From: Macrobrachium rosenbergii
Taxonomy: Eukaryota > Arthropoda > Malacostraca > Decapoda > Palaemonidae
Length of the DNA: 64,000 bases
Reading direction: 5' to 3'
Assembly (NCBI RefSeq): GCF_040412425.1
Contig: NC_089794.1
Span: 16,016,103 to 16,080,102, forward strand
In this document: positions 48,969 to 59,428 of the stretch, one piece after another
Numbering within the stretch: position 1 is the stretch's first letter
Layout of the letters: every line of letters starts with the position of its first letter
Notes under the pieces: generated by a model
The model's database searches: none
Told to the model about the DNA's origin: nothing
What the model saw: only the letters and a program-made list of their open reading frames with translations
Position numbers and translations under genes: made by a program

Positions 48969-51900
48969 CTAGAAAAGGAAAAAAAAAATTTTTTACCAAT
49001 TTCCTCAAGCTACATAATATCAGGATTCATAATTCTTTAACATCAAAGCAAAAAGGTTCATGAAAGACAATAAATTGACAAGTAGGATGTTAAGGTTTGT
49101 CAAGAGACTTACAAAACTCAGAAAGGACAATTAGGTCAACCAGCTACCAATAGAGACAATTCCCCGAACAGGATGGGACAAGACAGTATGGTAAAGGTGA
49201 GCGGCTGATATGATGAACAGCAACATCAAAGAATACTGGAGGGTCATGAGGACAGTGATGGTCAGGAGGTCATCAGGAAATGAGGCACTGACTTCACCAA
49301 AGAGCACCCACCACAGAATGCAAACCAACATCCATCCATAACACATCAGCCAAACCATCACATAGTTCCATACATAAAGCTACATCACAGAACTAACATC
49401 TACTTATACAATATTCTCTTCTGCATCCAAAGATCTCTCACAGTGTCTTTGGGACACTTTTCCACGAGATATTTCTGAAAATTGATCATAAATACCATTG
49501 TTGATCAATCACTCCATCTCCTCTATTTTTGTAGCAAACTGGGAACTTTAGCAATATTTCCTCCTATGCACAACTATCTTTTGCAAGTAGACGTAGATGC
49601 AGCATTCAGTTTCTCGCCTTAACCAGATCACAACTCAAGGCACAGCCTGTGAATGTACAAAAAAAAAAATTAAAAATTAGCATTTCTGCCCTGATCATGT
49701 TTAAATTTTGCAACTGTAGATGTTTGAAGCAACACTAAAATCAAACAACAGGGATTATAATGAGATTACAAAGTGTTAAAACCTCTGAACAGAACATGCC
49801 ATCTTTCACAATAAATTGAAATCTTATTGAAATGAAAACCTTACAAAATTCAGTTAAAATATATTTTGAAATTAAATTCAATAACAACAACAGAGTTAAA
49901 TCTAATTAGTACATTACCATTTAATTTTCCTACACCTTGGTCCCCAGAATGGCCTTAGATTAAAAGGCCCCTTACAAAACAAATAAATGGTCATTATCTT
50001 TGACCTTAGATAGGCAACCTCGCCCCTAATAAAAGTTTAGATAATAGTTATTAAAATTCAAGTATAAATACAATGGCATCACAACATGTAAACAAGATTA
50101 TGGCACCGTATTTGATCAAATGAATACTACCATACTACTGGCAGATACTCACACTATAGCAATGCTGCTAATAACTCTTAACATTAACTTCAAAAGCAAA
50201 TCATTAATGTACTTTTGCTAATCAACAAAACGCAACTTCCATAAACACAGACTTAGTGGGGGGGAGGGGGGGAGAGAAGCATGTACAACATGTACAGTAT
50301 ACAGATGCTCCAAGGATATGCCAGGTCCAGGGCAAATGAATTTTCACAATCATAATTACTTCCATCACTGCTTTCTGGGAAACTTGATGGCTGTCCAAGT
50401 AGCCAGTCTACTGAGAATTAACTTGTAGAGGCCACGGGACATAATAGCAAGGAATTACATACCACAATACAGCAAAAAGTTTCTAATTTACTCATTATCT
50501 TTTCTCAAAATGATAAAAGATACCTGTTTATTCTTAAAACTCCAAGGACAATAACGCCCTGCGACACTAACCTCTGCCTAAAAGAATTTGTATATAATAT
50601 ATGAAATAGCATGTGCTAAATTTCTAGCAACACAATACTGCACCTGACTACATCACGAGATTGAGGATGCCCCCATGGTGGCAACACAAGACATCATAAA
50701 GATACTGTACCCTTACCCACCAAATACTTTTTGCAGAATAAAAGTTGCAGTGCTTCATTGATTTCTTAGTTTGGTAAGTGCATTTTCAGGCAGAGTCTTT
50801 GTTATGAGATACTGTTTAAATTTTATAAAGGCTCTAGTTTTCATTAGTTCCATAAATCTGTACCCTTTTTAAATTTTCAACTCATTTAAAGAAAGTGGCT
50901 ACAATCAACAGTAATGAACTGCATAATTTCCCCTTATTTAGGTATGTTTTGAAATTCCTGTACAGTTATAATTTACAAACATACTGTTGCAAATTTCTGA
51001 ACTACTTTTAAGTTATTTGGTATCTTGCTTCATATATTTTCTTTAACTTTTACAGATATCACTACTAGCAGAGCAGGTCTATATTCATCGAAGAAGCATT
51101 GTAGTAACAAGCATTCAAATGTTCTCAGAATATAAAACTGCTTACACTGTTCATTTACTTGGCTAATAACTCTAGTCTTCATATCTTATTTTTAAATCAA
51201 TGGCACTCTTTATTTACATACCAAATAGAAGTTCTTCAAAATGTCAGATGTCACGTGGAGGGTATGGATTCCAGCAAGAAAGTCTAAATGCAGTGACATA
51301 TCGACTTGATATACTGAACATTTAATCAGAAGAGTGTACATGTTGAGATTTAATTCTGATAACCTGCTGTTCCCAGGTGAAATAGCCAAGTCCCTTTAGT
51401 GCATTACAAGAAATATACAACTAAACATTATTCATAAAGGTTCTAGGCTATAAATCACACTTTAACTTTATATCAGGTACATTATTCTGACAAAATTGGC
51501 TATTTATACAATCATCAAATTCTTAAAATGTCACTCATGCAAAATTGGTCACAGTTGAAGTTCCAAATAACCATTCAAACTCACAGACATGATACTAAGA
51601 TACAAATCTGATCAAAAATCACTACATGACCAGATTTAATTCTCATAACCAGATGTTACCAGAACAGAATTTTCTCAGTGCCCTGAAGGACTTGCGCAAT
51701 AATAGGATCATGGTCTTCTTCAACAGATCCTGATGATCAAAATACCATACTGTAAATATGGACATTAACTTGGAGGGAAGGTTGGGGGGAGAGGGAAGGG
51801 CATTCAATCCCAACATATACTATTTTTTCTCTGAAATATTACCAACTTTTCCCTTATGACTAAGTGACATGGGTGGATGTGGACTGTCAAATCAAGTTTG

Positions 51901-54900
51901 GTAATATAAAAAAAAAAAAAATAAATAAAATAAATAAAAAGTTTGGTAATATAAAAAAAAAAAAAAAAAAACATTTTGGAAGTACTTGAAGTGCAAAAGC
52001 CTAATAGCCCAGGAACTTTAGGGTTCTGAGGTGAAATAATTACAGGCAGTCCCCAGGTTAGGAAGATCCGGTTTACGATGTTCCGAGGCTACAACGCTTT
52101 TCAAATAGGCTATATTCATCAGAAATTATTTCCTGGTTTGCAATGTATTGTACGCTGATCCGACGGAAGAAATATGGCTCCAAAAGGCAGAATAATAAAA
52201 ATTTGGAGTTTTTTTTTATGAAAAAATCAATAAAACTGCAGTTTACATCGTTTTCAATACACCCAGAGCATTAAAAGTAATGTTTTCTTAGGATTTTTGA
52301 AGATTTTCGACGATTTTTCGGTTTACGACGATTTTCAGCTTACGATGTGGCGTAGGAACGGGACCCCCGTCGTAAACTGGGGACTGCCTGTAGATAAAAG
52401 CTGAAACTTGGTACACATGTAGATTTGTGACTTGAGCAACATATCAAAAGTCCCAAGGCCTCCCGCGCTTGCGTTAGCTGCCATGTCTATGCAATAAATG
52501 TCATACAGAGAAAGCAATTAAGGTTTGAATTAGATCTGAACATCCCACACTCAGAGTAAACACGCGTGCTTCAAAATCAAATTTCTATCAACTCATAGTC
52601 TTCTTCAGCATCTTCCTCCTGAAATGGTAGTGAATTTTCACATCCAGCTCCACGGCACTGGCCACAAATGGATGAGCACGATAAATCAGCCCTCCTACAC
52701 ACAAATTGATGACGGCAACCTTTGCGACAGCTACAGCGCACTAAATATAACAAGTCATCTGAAGCTGGAGGTTTGATTGTATGTGTGACCCTTTGGGCTT
52801 CTGCTTATTTTCCCCTCATAACTTCCTTATTTTTTAAAATATGCAAAAACTTGTACATATATTTCAAAAGGAGAAAGTTTGCTCTACAACTTTTGTATTG
52901 AAGCATTTTTTCACACAGGCCACCATTTCTGTGAGAACTGTCTCTGAAAATAAAGTTATTACTTAAATTTCAATAGTTTTGCTTTTTTTCCATATATATT
53001 TACATATTTTTGTAAAATGACCTAGTCAGTGTTATAAAACAATAAGTTCTGAACAACTTTTATGGAGTGGTATTTTTTTTATAAAACTATTATTTTATGA
53101 GAGAGATATCTGAATCCTAAGAGAATTCCAATATGGCAGATAACGCAAGCACAGGAGGCCATGGGACTTTTGATATGTTGTTCAAGACACAAATTTCTAC
53201 ATGTGTACCAAGTTTCAGCTTTTATCTAATTATTTCACTAAAACCTATATTTTTCCCTGACGCTCCTGGGGTATTATCACTTCGCCATTTCCTCAGTAGA
53301 TCTGTTGGAATTTCCACATCAATGAGATTACAGAACTCACTGTTCGTCAATGTAACTCTGATACTACTCAATTTAAGCTACAAATACATGATTACCTTAA
53401 GGGATAAACCTAAAAACATCAGTTTTTCAGTGGGTTCAAGAGATCTTGGGTTTGTAACTCACACCTGCTAAGAAATAAAAAAAAAGTCAAGAAGATCTGG
53501 CTTTATTTCAAGAGTTTTTTAAGATACATTCTCTCTCTCTCTCATAAACATTTAGGGCAAATATTTACCAAACTAAAAGGAACAACACTACAGTATTGTG
53601 TATAAGAGCCAAATGAATGATCCTCAATAAAAGTGCTCAGCAACAGAGTAATACTGTATGGACGTGAAGGAATCTTACTGCTGTATAGGCAAATATCAAA
53701 ACTGGATACTTGTTATTCTTCTATTCTTAGCCTTTTACATAATCATTCAAGGTACTTAACTCAGGAAGAGTGACTTGCAATCTCTAACTGATCCCATACT
53801 GCAAGTCAATTATACAAAACAGAGTACTCTCAAAGTAACATTGCGTATGCGGTGAGCATACTCTACTTCTCACCAAGTTCATATAACACCCCCTCCCAAT
53901 AAACGCTTGAATAGCAATGTTCATGCAAATAAATGTTCATAAACATTTCTTTCATCACAAAAGAAAACAAGTAAAAAATGTGCCAAAGTTTCTTTGGTGC
54001 AATCGAGTTTTCTGTACAGCAAATAATCAAGGCCACAGAAAATAGATCTATCTTTCAGTGGTCTCGGTATAAAGTTGTATGAGCCGAGGCCAATGAAACT
54101 TTAGCCAAGGCCTGGTGTCGGCCTGTCCTATATTGTTGCCAGACACACAATGGTGGCTAACTTTAACCTTAAAAATAAAAAAACCTACTGAAGCTAGAGG
54201 GGTACAATTCGGTATGCTTGATGATTGGAGGTTGGATGATCAACATACCAATTTGCAGCTCTCTAGCCCCAGTAGTTTTTAAGATCTGAGGGCGGACAGA
54301 AAAAGTGTGGACGGACAGACAAAACTGGCACAACAGTTTTCTTATATAGAAACCTAAAATGTTTCTATAGTTTATCTGCAGATCTTGCTACCATAAACTA
54401 AAGTCATGTCTAACTTAATCAAAAGCTGTGAATAAACATAAGACAAATTCATTGTATAACAGTCCAAAGGTGGATGGAAATACTCAACACCCCTCCTTTC
54501 AATATCTTGAGCACAGATGATGGGCACATCATTTGCCAATTCTCGGCTTCTTCAATCAATGTACAGTAATCAAGTAACCAATGAATGGTTCCATTTGTGA
54601 TCTCTCCATGATGTTCTACAGACATCTGAGGGAATGAGAGTGAAAAATTGTAGCCACAGGAGCCCTCTAGGAAAGAAGCATACACTGCACTAACAAAGTA
54701 CTCGCACATACATCCACACACACACAGGTAATGACTACACTATAACAACTACATCCCTAAACTTCTAAGGTACAGGATTACTGTACCCATGAACGAGAAG
54801 AGTACGCACACTGGATCTATTACAACCGTGGAAAAGAATCCTTGGAAAAAGAATCTTTTCAGCACAGTAATGGTCCTAGCTACCTACAAGCTCAGGTGAA

Positions 54901-57047
54901 ATACTTAGTTAATGCCAAAATCAAAATTGTTGGGGGGGAGGGGGGGGGAGGAAAGGCACAAAAATAAACTGTTTCACTAAGGAAAAGCTCAGGGTAAGGG
55001 TCTGCTTTCCCAGCGATACCTAAAGATACTACAAGGAAGAGACAGGTCTGGCCTTTCAGAAGGCGTTTAGGCCGGTTGTTACTTGCCAACCCTCATGACT
55101 AGAACAGAAAACCTTCTCAGCATACTTCACTCCCAGCAAAGGAGCAAAGACAGTCATCTCTTATACAGAAGGGGTGCACATGAGTAATCCCAAAGGATAA
55201 TCTGAAACTCTTCAACCTCCCAGTCTTTAATGGCCCATAAATTAACAACAACTGCCGCAGAATGGTCCATTACCAAAATATGAACCTTGATGGTAGAGCT
55301 TTTGGCTGGTGCCCGATATACACCAGGAAGATGAATTCCTGTCACTTTTAGGCTGACTGGAAAAATTATGACTTTGCCCAACGCTGGAAAATAAAATCGT
55401 GCATGTTTCAGGGGGCAGAAGTGGACACAATAATGACTGCCAACCCAGCTGTCATATGAAGAGCAAAAACTACAGTACTATTCTCTAAACATTTGTAATA
55501 CACTGCAAAGAGGAAATGGCTACACTGCAACGACCCCATCCAAAAACTTCTAAAGTATATCCTACAAGACCCTCTTCATCCCACCAAGCTAACTTCTCAT
55601 TTCCTCCACTTAAGTTAAACCATCCCACCCTTCCCAGGCTAAGCAGGATGCTGCATCTTAGGATAGGTTAAGATATTCCTTTAAATGCCACTGCCATGAC
55701 TTTAAAGGAGAGATCTTTCACATTCCTCCCAGTTTTGGCAAGAACCAGGACACTTGTTAGGTTAGGATGTATATGTATTCCTTTAACTACAATAATAACA
55801 ACCTCTTGCCAAAATGCCAAGCTTCACTGTCTTCCTATCTTTTTCTCCTTGTAATTAACTGACTGCATGTATAAAACATTCTTTAGACTGCTTTTATGTT
55901 TTCTTCTCTATCTTACCACTCCTATTTGTGGAATTCTTCTAGTATTTGCCCCTGGCTGTATAGGCCTACCCCATCTCCCACTGTAGCCCCATCAAACTGT
56001 TAGATATGGAAGCAAAAAAACAAAAGGTTTGGACCAACAGGCCAAATGGTAATGAAACAGTATACGGTAAAACACAAAGAGAAGATGAAGATAAAATGCT
56101 TGGTTCACTTTGGCAAGAAATTTGATCACACTAACATTTTCATGAAAATTAATGGTAATTCTAAGGCATAGTTCCATGGTGAGCTAGACTATGGCAATTG
56201 GCGTTTTCCTATGTTATTTTACTTGCTTTACAAGAATTTAAAGTAATATTTTGTCAGCCGGCTATAACTAAAGTGTAATTGACCTTCGAAGACTACACTA
56301 TCGACTGGGTAGATCTAAGCCGGCATTCCGCGGCAAGCCCCCCACCCCCCTCCATAGCTAATACAGCAAAATTGTAACCAGTAAACAACCCTAAAAATAC
56401 CAACCTAACGTACCCTAGGGGTGTTTACTGGTTACAACTTTGCCGTATTAGCTATGGAGAGGGGTGGGAGGCTTGCTGCGGAATGTCGGCTTAGATCCAC
56501 CAAGCAAGTAAAATAACAGGAAACCGTCAATAGCCATAGCCTAGCTCACCGCGGAACTACGGCTTAGAATTACCAAACTAATGACTACTACCCCACCCCC
56601 ACAGTTCAGAGAGTACTAGTTTACACACAAAAAGGGCACTGTGATTAGTACCAACTCCGGCAGAACTATATAGTAACTCCGCGTCGGCGACTGCCTTGTA
56701 ACTTAACTTCTTCTACAATTTTTTGGTTGCTAATCATGAATTTACCTTTAATTTTTGGCACTTGAGTGTAATTAACCTGTAATTAACCCGTGAAGTCCAT
56801 CCAACAAGGAGTTTCCATCCGCGATCTTCACAAGACAGAGCACGGGTACGTCTGTTTCGAACGGTTCATATCCCGTCCGGCAAGTGCAATAACTTGTTAA
56901 CATATGGGTACCCAAGCCCCCCCGGGCCAGTACTAAACACGGCGAAGGGACATTCCATTTGGCCGACAACAAACAGATGCACCGCCAGTATCAGAACCAC
57001 TAAAAGTGTAGAAAAAACCAGTCGAAAAGGTAAAAACAGGCGAGGAG
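48697..57047 (-). CDS. Unrecognised multi-pass membrane protein gene, probable exons, 5' end unresolved
   Basis: Proposed coding exons on the - strand are 57047-56934 (least sure), 55383-55217, 54625-54491, 49379-49148 and 48968-48697. Phases are compatible at every junction. The predicted order is a hydrophobic N-terminal segment (LVFSTLLVVLILAVHLFVVG), then a soluble domain of about 105 residues with six or seven likely strands (VIIFPVSLKVTGIHLP, STIKVHILVMDHSAAVVV) and two Cys (DYCTL, MMCPS), and then four strong membrane helices within 49379-48697. The product ends FVAELQNSWI. I do not recognise the family; a loose likeness of the last helix to DRAM/TMEM150 proteins is too weak to use. 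The donors after the second and third proposed exons (GAG|GTTGAA, GGG|GTGTTG) are weak, so those boundaries may be wrong. Confidence 0.55.
49148..49379 (-). CDS. Membrane-protein gene, penultimate exon
   Basis: Acceptor GATGTAG, donor ATTG|GTAGCT. It encodes two membrane helices (VMVWLMCYGWMLVCILWWVL and TVLMTLQYSLMLLFIISAAH) with HPVRGIVSIG after the second. The end phase fits the next exon exactly. Confidence 0.68.
52043..52390. mobile_element. Tigger/pogo-like MITE with TA target duplication
   Basis: The 348-bp element is bounded by CAGGCAGTCCCCAG and CTGGGGACTGCCTG and flanked by TA on both sides (52041-52042 and 52391-52392). Sub-terminal TTTACGATGTTC and TTTACGACGATTTTCAGC motifs resemble Tigger/pogo derivatives. 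It has no coding capacity. The uninterrupted sister sequence in the opposite arm (ATCTAATTATTTC at 53223-53235) shows the empty site. Confidence 0.85.
52577..52804 (-). pseudogene. Cys-rich CXC-like C-terminal coding relic
   Basis: The frame, open from about 52804 to a TGA at 52579-52577, reads PPASDDLLYLVRCSCRKGCR, then VCRRADLSCSSICGQCRGAG, then CENS and an acidic tail (EEDAEEDYELIEI). The CxC..GC...C....L.C...C..C....C pattern resembles the Cys-rich ends of many arthropod multicopy, transposon-linked proteins and, more loosely, tesmin/CXC zinc-binding motifs. It has no start and a stop just upstream, so it is a terminal exon or relic. Confidence 0.55.
54030..54361 (+). repeat. Probable decapod interspersed repeat
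   Basis: Contains AATTCGGTATGCTTGATGAT, TTGCAGCTCTCTAGCC, GATCTGAGGGCGGACAGAAA, and GGACGGACAGACAAAACTGG followed by CAGTTTTCTTATATAGAAA. I recall near-identical text from many shrimp and crab sequences, which supports a crustacean origin, but I cannot run a search here. Confidence 0.5.
54491..54625 (-). CDS. Membrane-protein gene, probable internal exon
   Basis: Acceptor ATTCCCTCAG, 45 codons in phase 0, donor GGG|GTGTTG (weak). It encodes NGTIHWLLDYCTLIEEAENW and CPSSVLKILKGG. An alternative acceptor (CTTTCCTAG, about 35 bp upstream) would add residues but change the needed phase. Confidence 0.5.
55217..55383 (-). CDS. Membrane-protein gene, probable internal exon
   Basis: Acceptor TTTATTTTCCAG, donor GGAG|GTTGAA (weak). 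It encodes LGKVIIFPVSLKVTGIHLPG, then STIKVHILVMDHSAAVVVNL. The alternating hydrophobic pattern suggests a beta-rich extracytoplasmic domain. Confidence 0.55.
56153..56575. repeat. Foldback (long inverted-repeat) element, about 420 bp
   Basis: Two nested arm pairs: 56153-56227 with 56502-56575 (GTGAGCTAGACTATGGCAAT against ATAGCCATAGCCTAGCTCAC) and 56311-56393 with 56416-56497 (ATCTAAGCCGGCATTCCGC against GCGGAATGTCGGCTTAGAT; GTAACCAGTAAACA against TGTTTACTGGTTAC). The left arm carries about 83 extra unpaired bases (56228-56310). The loop is about 22 bp. It sits in the first proposed intron of the membrane-protein gene. Confidence 0.85.
56651..56788 (-). repeat. Diverged dispersed repeat, copy B (partner at 145-280)
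   Basis: On the - strand it starts GTTAATTACAGGTTAATTA and shares ordered blocks with 145-280 (GCCAAAAATTAAAGG, TAGCAACCA, CAAGGCAGTCGCCGA, ATAGTTCTGCC). Confidence 0.55.
56934..57047 (-). CDS. Possible first coding exon with a signal-anchor-like segment
   Basis: The frame on the - strand reads RLFLPFRLVFSTLLVVLILA, then VHLFVVGQMECPFAVF, typical of a signal peptide or signal anchor. Donor TTTA|GTACTG gives the right phase for 55383. The frame is closed upstream by TAA with no ATG; the nearest ATG (57077-57075) is in another frame, separated by a 17-nt GT...AG segment. The start is thus unresolved. Confidence 0.35.
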
Positions 57048-57092
57048 CTAATATACAGAATTACCCCAACTCCTCATAACGTAAACAAGACG

Positions 57093-57194
57093 GTGAATAT
57101 TAGTAAACACAAACTACAAATAAACACAAGGTAAATATTAGTAAACATAAACTACAAATAAACACAAGGTAAATATTAGTAAACATAAACTACA
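57093..57194 (-). repeat. Tandem repeat, 38-bp unit, 2.7 copies
   Basis: Units start at 57093, 57131 and 57169: GTAAATATTAGTAAACATAA then ACTACAAATAAACACAAG. It lies just upstream of the proposed first exon of the membrane-protein gene. Confidence 0.95.
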
Positions 57195-57849
57195 GACGGT
57201 GATTGGTGGGATCCAAGTCGCAGTATTATGTTCTGCGGCCTACCTTGAACACCAGCTACGCCTAGACCTATGCTACTGAAACAGCAGGTAGGCAATGTTA
57301 AAACGACAGTGGACAGCATTTGGAAATTGAACATTCACAGTAAGCCTCTGCATAGCCTACAGTTGACAGCTTCTTGTACCTGGTCGCTCTTGGTGAAAGT
57401 GAGCCGGGCAATTTTTTTACTTGTTCTGTACGTACGAATTTGAAAAACTGCTCCATCCACTAATGCAGCCTATAACTAGGCCTATTTCCTTATGGCTTAA
57501 CCTCATTCCCACGCAACCGTCTCTAGGTTAATTAATCTACTTTAGTTGTGGCAGGCATTTTGACTTTCCTTATGCCAAAACTACATTCTAAATATGACAA
57601 TAATTACGATCATAACTAGGCCTACCTTTTCATCGGCCTACGGGAATCTCTATCAACAAACCAACTTCACAGGAAACATTCCCTTCGTCCCCATAACACA
57701 ATTAGGTAAATGTTCCATGGCAAACATTATCCATAATTCACAGTAGACTATTCAGAATTGCCCAGGGCGTGAATTCGCAGAAAAAGAACTAGGCCTCAGA
57801 TTGACACGCTCGTGTGCAAGCCCTTCACTCCGATAGGTCGCACACCGCT

Positions 57850-58189
57850 CTAGGCCTATGCAGCAAAACTCCTTTCACTGACCCACTATTACTAGCCCAA
57901 AGAATATTGAGAAATATTTAATACGGAATTAATACGGGCCGCATCGACCACTCGCACTATAAGAAGAGAAAAACAGACGACCTCACATTAAAAATCCACG
58001 AGAATTCCGGATGAGACTAGGCCTATGCAGCAAAATTCCTTTCACTGAACAGCAATTATACTTGCCAGAATAAATTTGAAAAATGAATTACCGTGGCATT
58101 AAAATAAAGCGCACAGACCACTCACACTATCCAGAGAGTAAAAGCAGAAGAATTCACATTAAAGATCCATGAGAATATTCCAGATCAGA
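57850..58189. repeat. Tandem duplication, two diverged copies of about 167-173 bp
   Basis: Copies start at 57850 and 58017 with CTAGGCCTATGCAGCAAAA(C/T). Both continue with CCTTTCACTGA, then GACCACTC.CACTAT, CTCACATTAAA.ATCCA and GAGAAT. It lies in the putative 5' flank of the membrane-protein gene. Confidence 0.85.
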
Positions 58190-58400
58190 CTAGTGAGCAC
58201 GACGAAGGAGGCATTCGCACTGAAGTGGAGTGGCAGGTGTCATGGGACTCCTTCAGTCATCGTCTCTACTCTATCTCACTGCAGTGTTTATTTGCCACTA
58301 TGGTGAAGGTCCTGCAATACGCAGATCGGCAACTTTCCGTCAACGGGAACCACTTTTTTGGGGGGTGGGGTGAATGGGGTCAAGAGAGGACCCTCTGTTG

Positions 58401-58692
58401 CAACTCTCATTCATAGATGGCGGCTCAATTCTACACCGCTCGCTGTCAATAGTTATTTTTTCCTTCCTTTCTTTATGGTCCTAGAAATCTTCGTTATCAT
58501 ATGGCAATGCATTCTTTTAATATAAAAAACGATTGAAATTACGTATTTTGTCCTATTTTATCAACGGAATCGGTGAGGGGGGGAGGCGGAAGGGGATTAT
58601 TCATTCTTACAACTCGCGTTCCTAGATGGCGTCTCAATTCTAGACCGCTCACCGTCGTCGATACTTATTTTTTCTTTCTTTTTCTTTACGGA
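58401..58692. repeat. Direct repeat of about 80 bp, copies at 58401-58476 and 58611-58692
   Basis: Both copies share CTAGATGGCG.CTCAATTCTA, the CCGCTC.C.GTC block and a TTATTTTTTC-TTTC run, each after a G-rich stretch (58357-58381, 58577-58592). Confidence 0.75.
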
Positions 58693-58928
58693 GGTATGTG
58701 CAACTCACGGCCATAGACAGCTTCTTTACCATACAATGGGCAATGCATTGTCTCAATAAAAAAAAAAGGTGGTCAGCATTTGTTTCCTGTTTTCATTTCA
58801 CCTGCCCTTTGATTAAAAACAGATTCGGTTTTTTTGGAGGGTCAAGTTTTACTTCCTCATGTTTCAAGCAATCTTGAAATGGAATGTTTCCATCATCTTT
58901 TTTGTTTTTGTAGGCACATCTTTCAGCC

Positions 58929-58929
<1 letters not shown>

Positions 58930-59009
<80 letters not shown>
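58930..59009. repeat. (TTA)n microsatellite, about 80 bp
   Basis: Uninterrupted TTA/ATT units; the poly-Leu and poly-Tyr frames across it are artefacts. Confidence 0.97.
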
Positions 59010-59402
59010 TTTCTTTTACAGACGTGCGTGACTCGAAAGAAAACAAAACAGCCTACACCAGGTTCATATTTTGATTGATTATTGAATCAAAATGAATAAC
59101 CTGTGCAGCGAACTTTACAGCAGTAGCAGTTTCATATATACATAAAATAAAGACCTCTTGTGTGTACAAGAGGTATCTCTGAACGATCACGGAAAAAAAA
59201 CTTCTTCCTAGCAGTAGTAGTAGTAGTAAAAGATCCCTTGACTAGATGCCCTTTGTTTTCTATGGGGGCTGCCCACGAAAACACTATAAAAAGTTTAAGG
59301 ACAACTTGTCATGGTTCCTTGCTCCGATCTCGGGAAAAACTTGTACCACTTTCTTTCTCTTACCGCATCCTGGAAAACGTGCTGACAATTTTAGTCTGAT
59401 GG

Positions 59403-59428
59403 CGTGTGTGTGTGTGTGTGTGTGTGTA
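59403..59428. repeat. (GT)n microsatellite
   Basis: About 12 GT units, then a looser TG-rich stretch to 59450. Confidence 0.95.

Larger units (their letters stand above)
51995..53278. mobile_element. Inverted-repeat element with a Cys-rich coding relic, split by a MITE
   Basis: The segment 52391-52485 (GATAAAAGCTGAAACTTGGT, ACACATGTAGA, CATATCAAAAGTCCCAAGGC) is the reverse complement of 53133-53226. The arms continue outward past the inserted MITE (GTGAAATAATTA at 52031-52042 against TAATTATTTCAC at 53226-53239, and CCCAGGAA near 52008 against CTCCTGGGG near 53265). The interior holds the CXC-like coding relic. I do not know which transposon class this is. Confidence 0.6.
49380..54490 (-). 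other. Large intron of the membrane-protein gene with several mobile elements
   Basis: Contains the MITE at 52043-52390, an inverted-repeat element around 51995-53278 with a Cys-rich coding relic, A-rich runs at 51908-51968, and an interspersed repeat at 54030-54361. 49400-51900 shows nothing recognisable apart from a G-rich run at 50257-50274. Confidence 0.5.

Noticed and set aside
48697..49379. Assignment of the membrane-protein gene to the DRAM/TMEM150 or PGAP2 family
   Set aside because: Only the last helix shows a loose pattern likeness; the soluble domain and helix count do not fit, so no name is given.
56311..56497. Foldback arms as a microRNA precursor
   Set aside because: The arms are too long (over 80 bp per side, nested in a larger inverted repeat) for a canonical precursor; a foldback transposon or MITE fits better.
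58834..59074. Open frames with poly-Leu or poly-Tyr
   Set aside because: Produced by the (TTA)n microsatellite.
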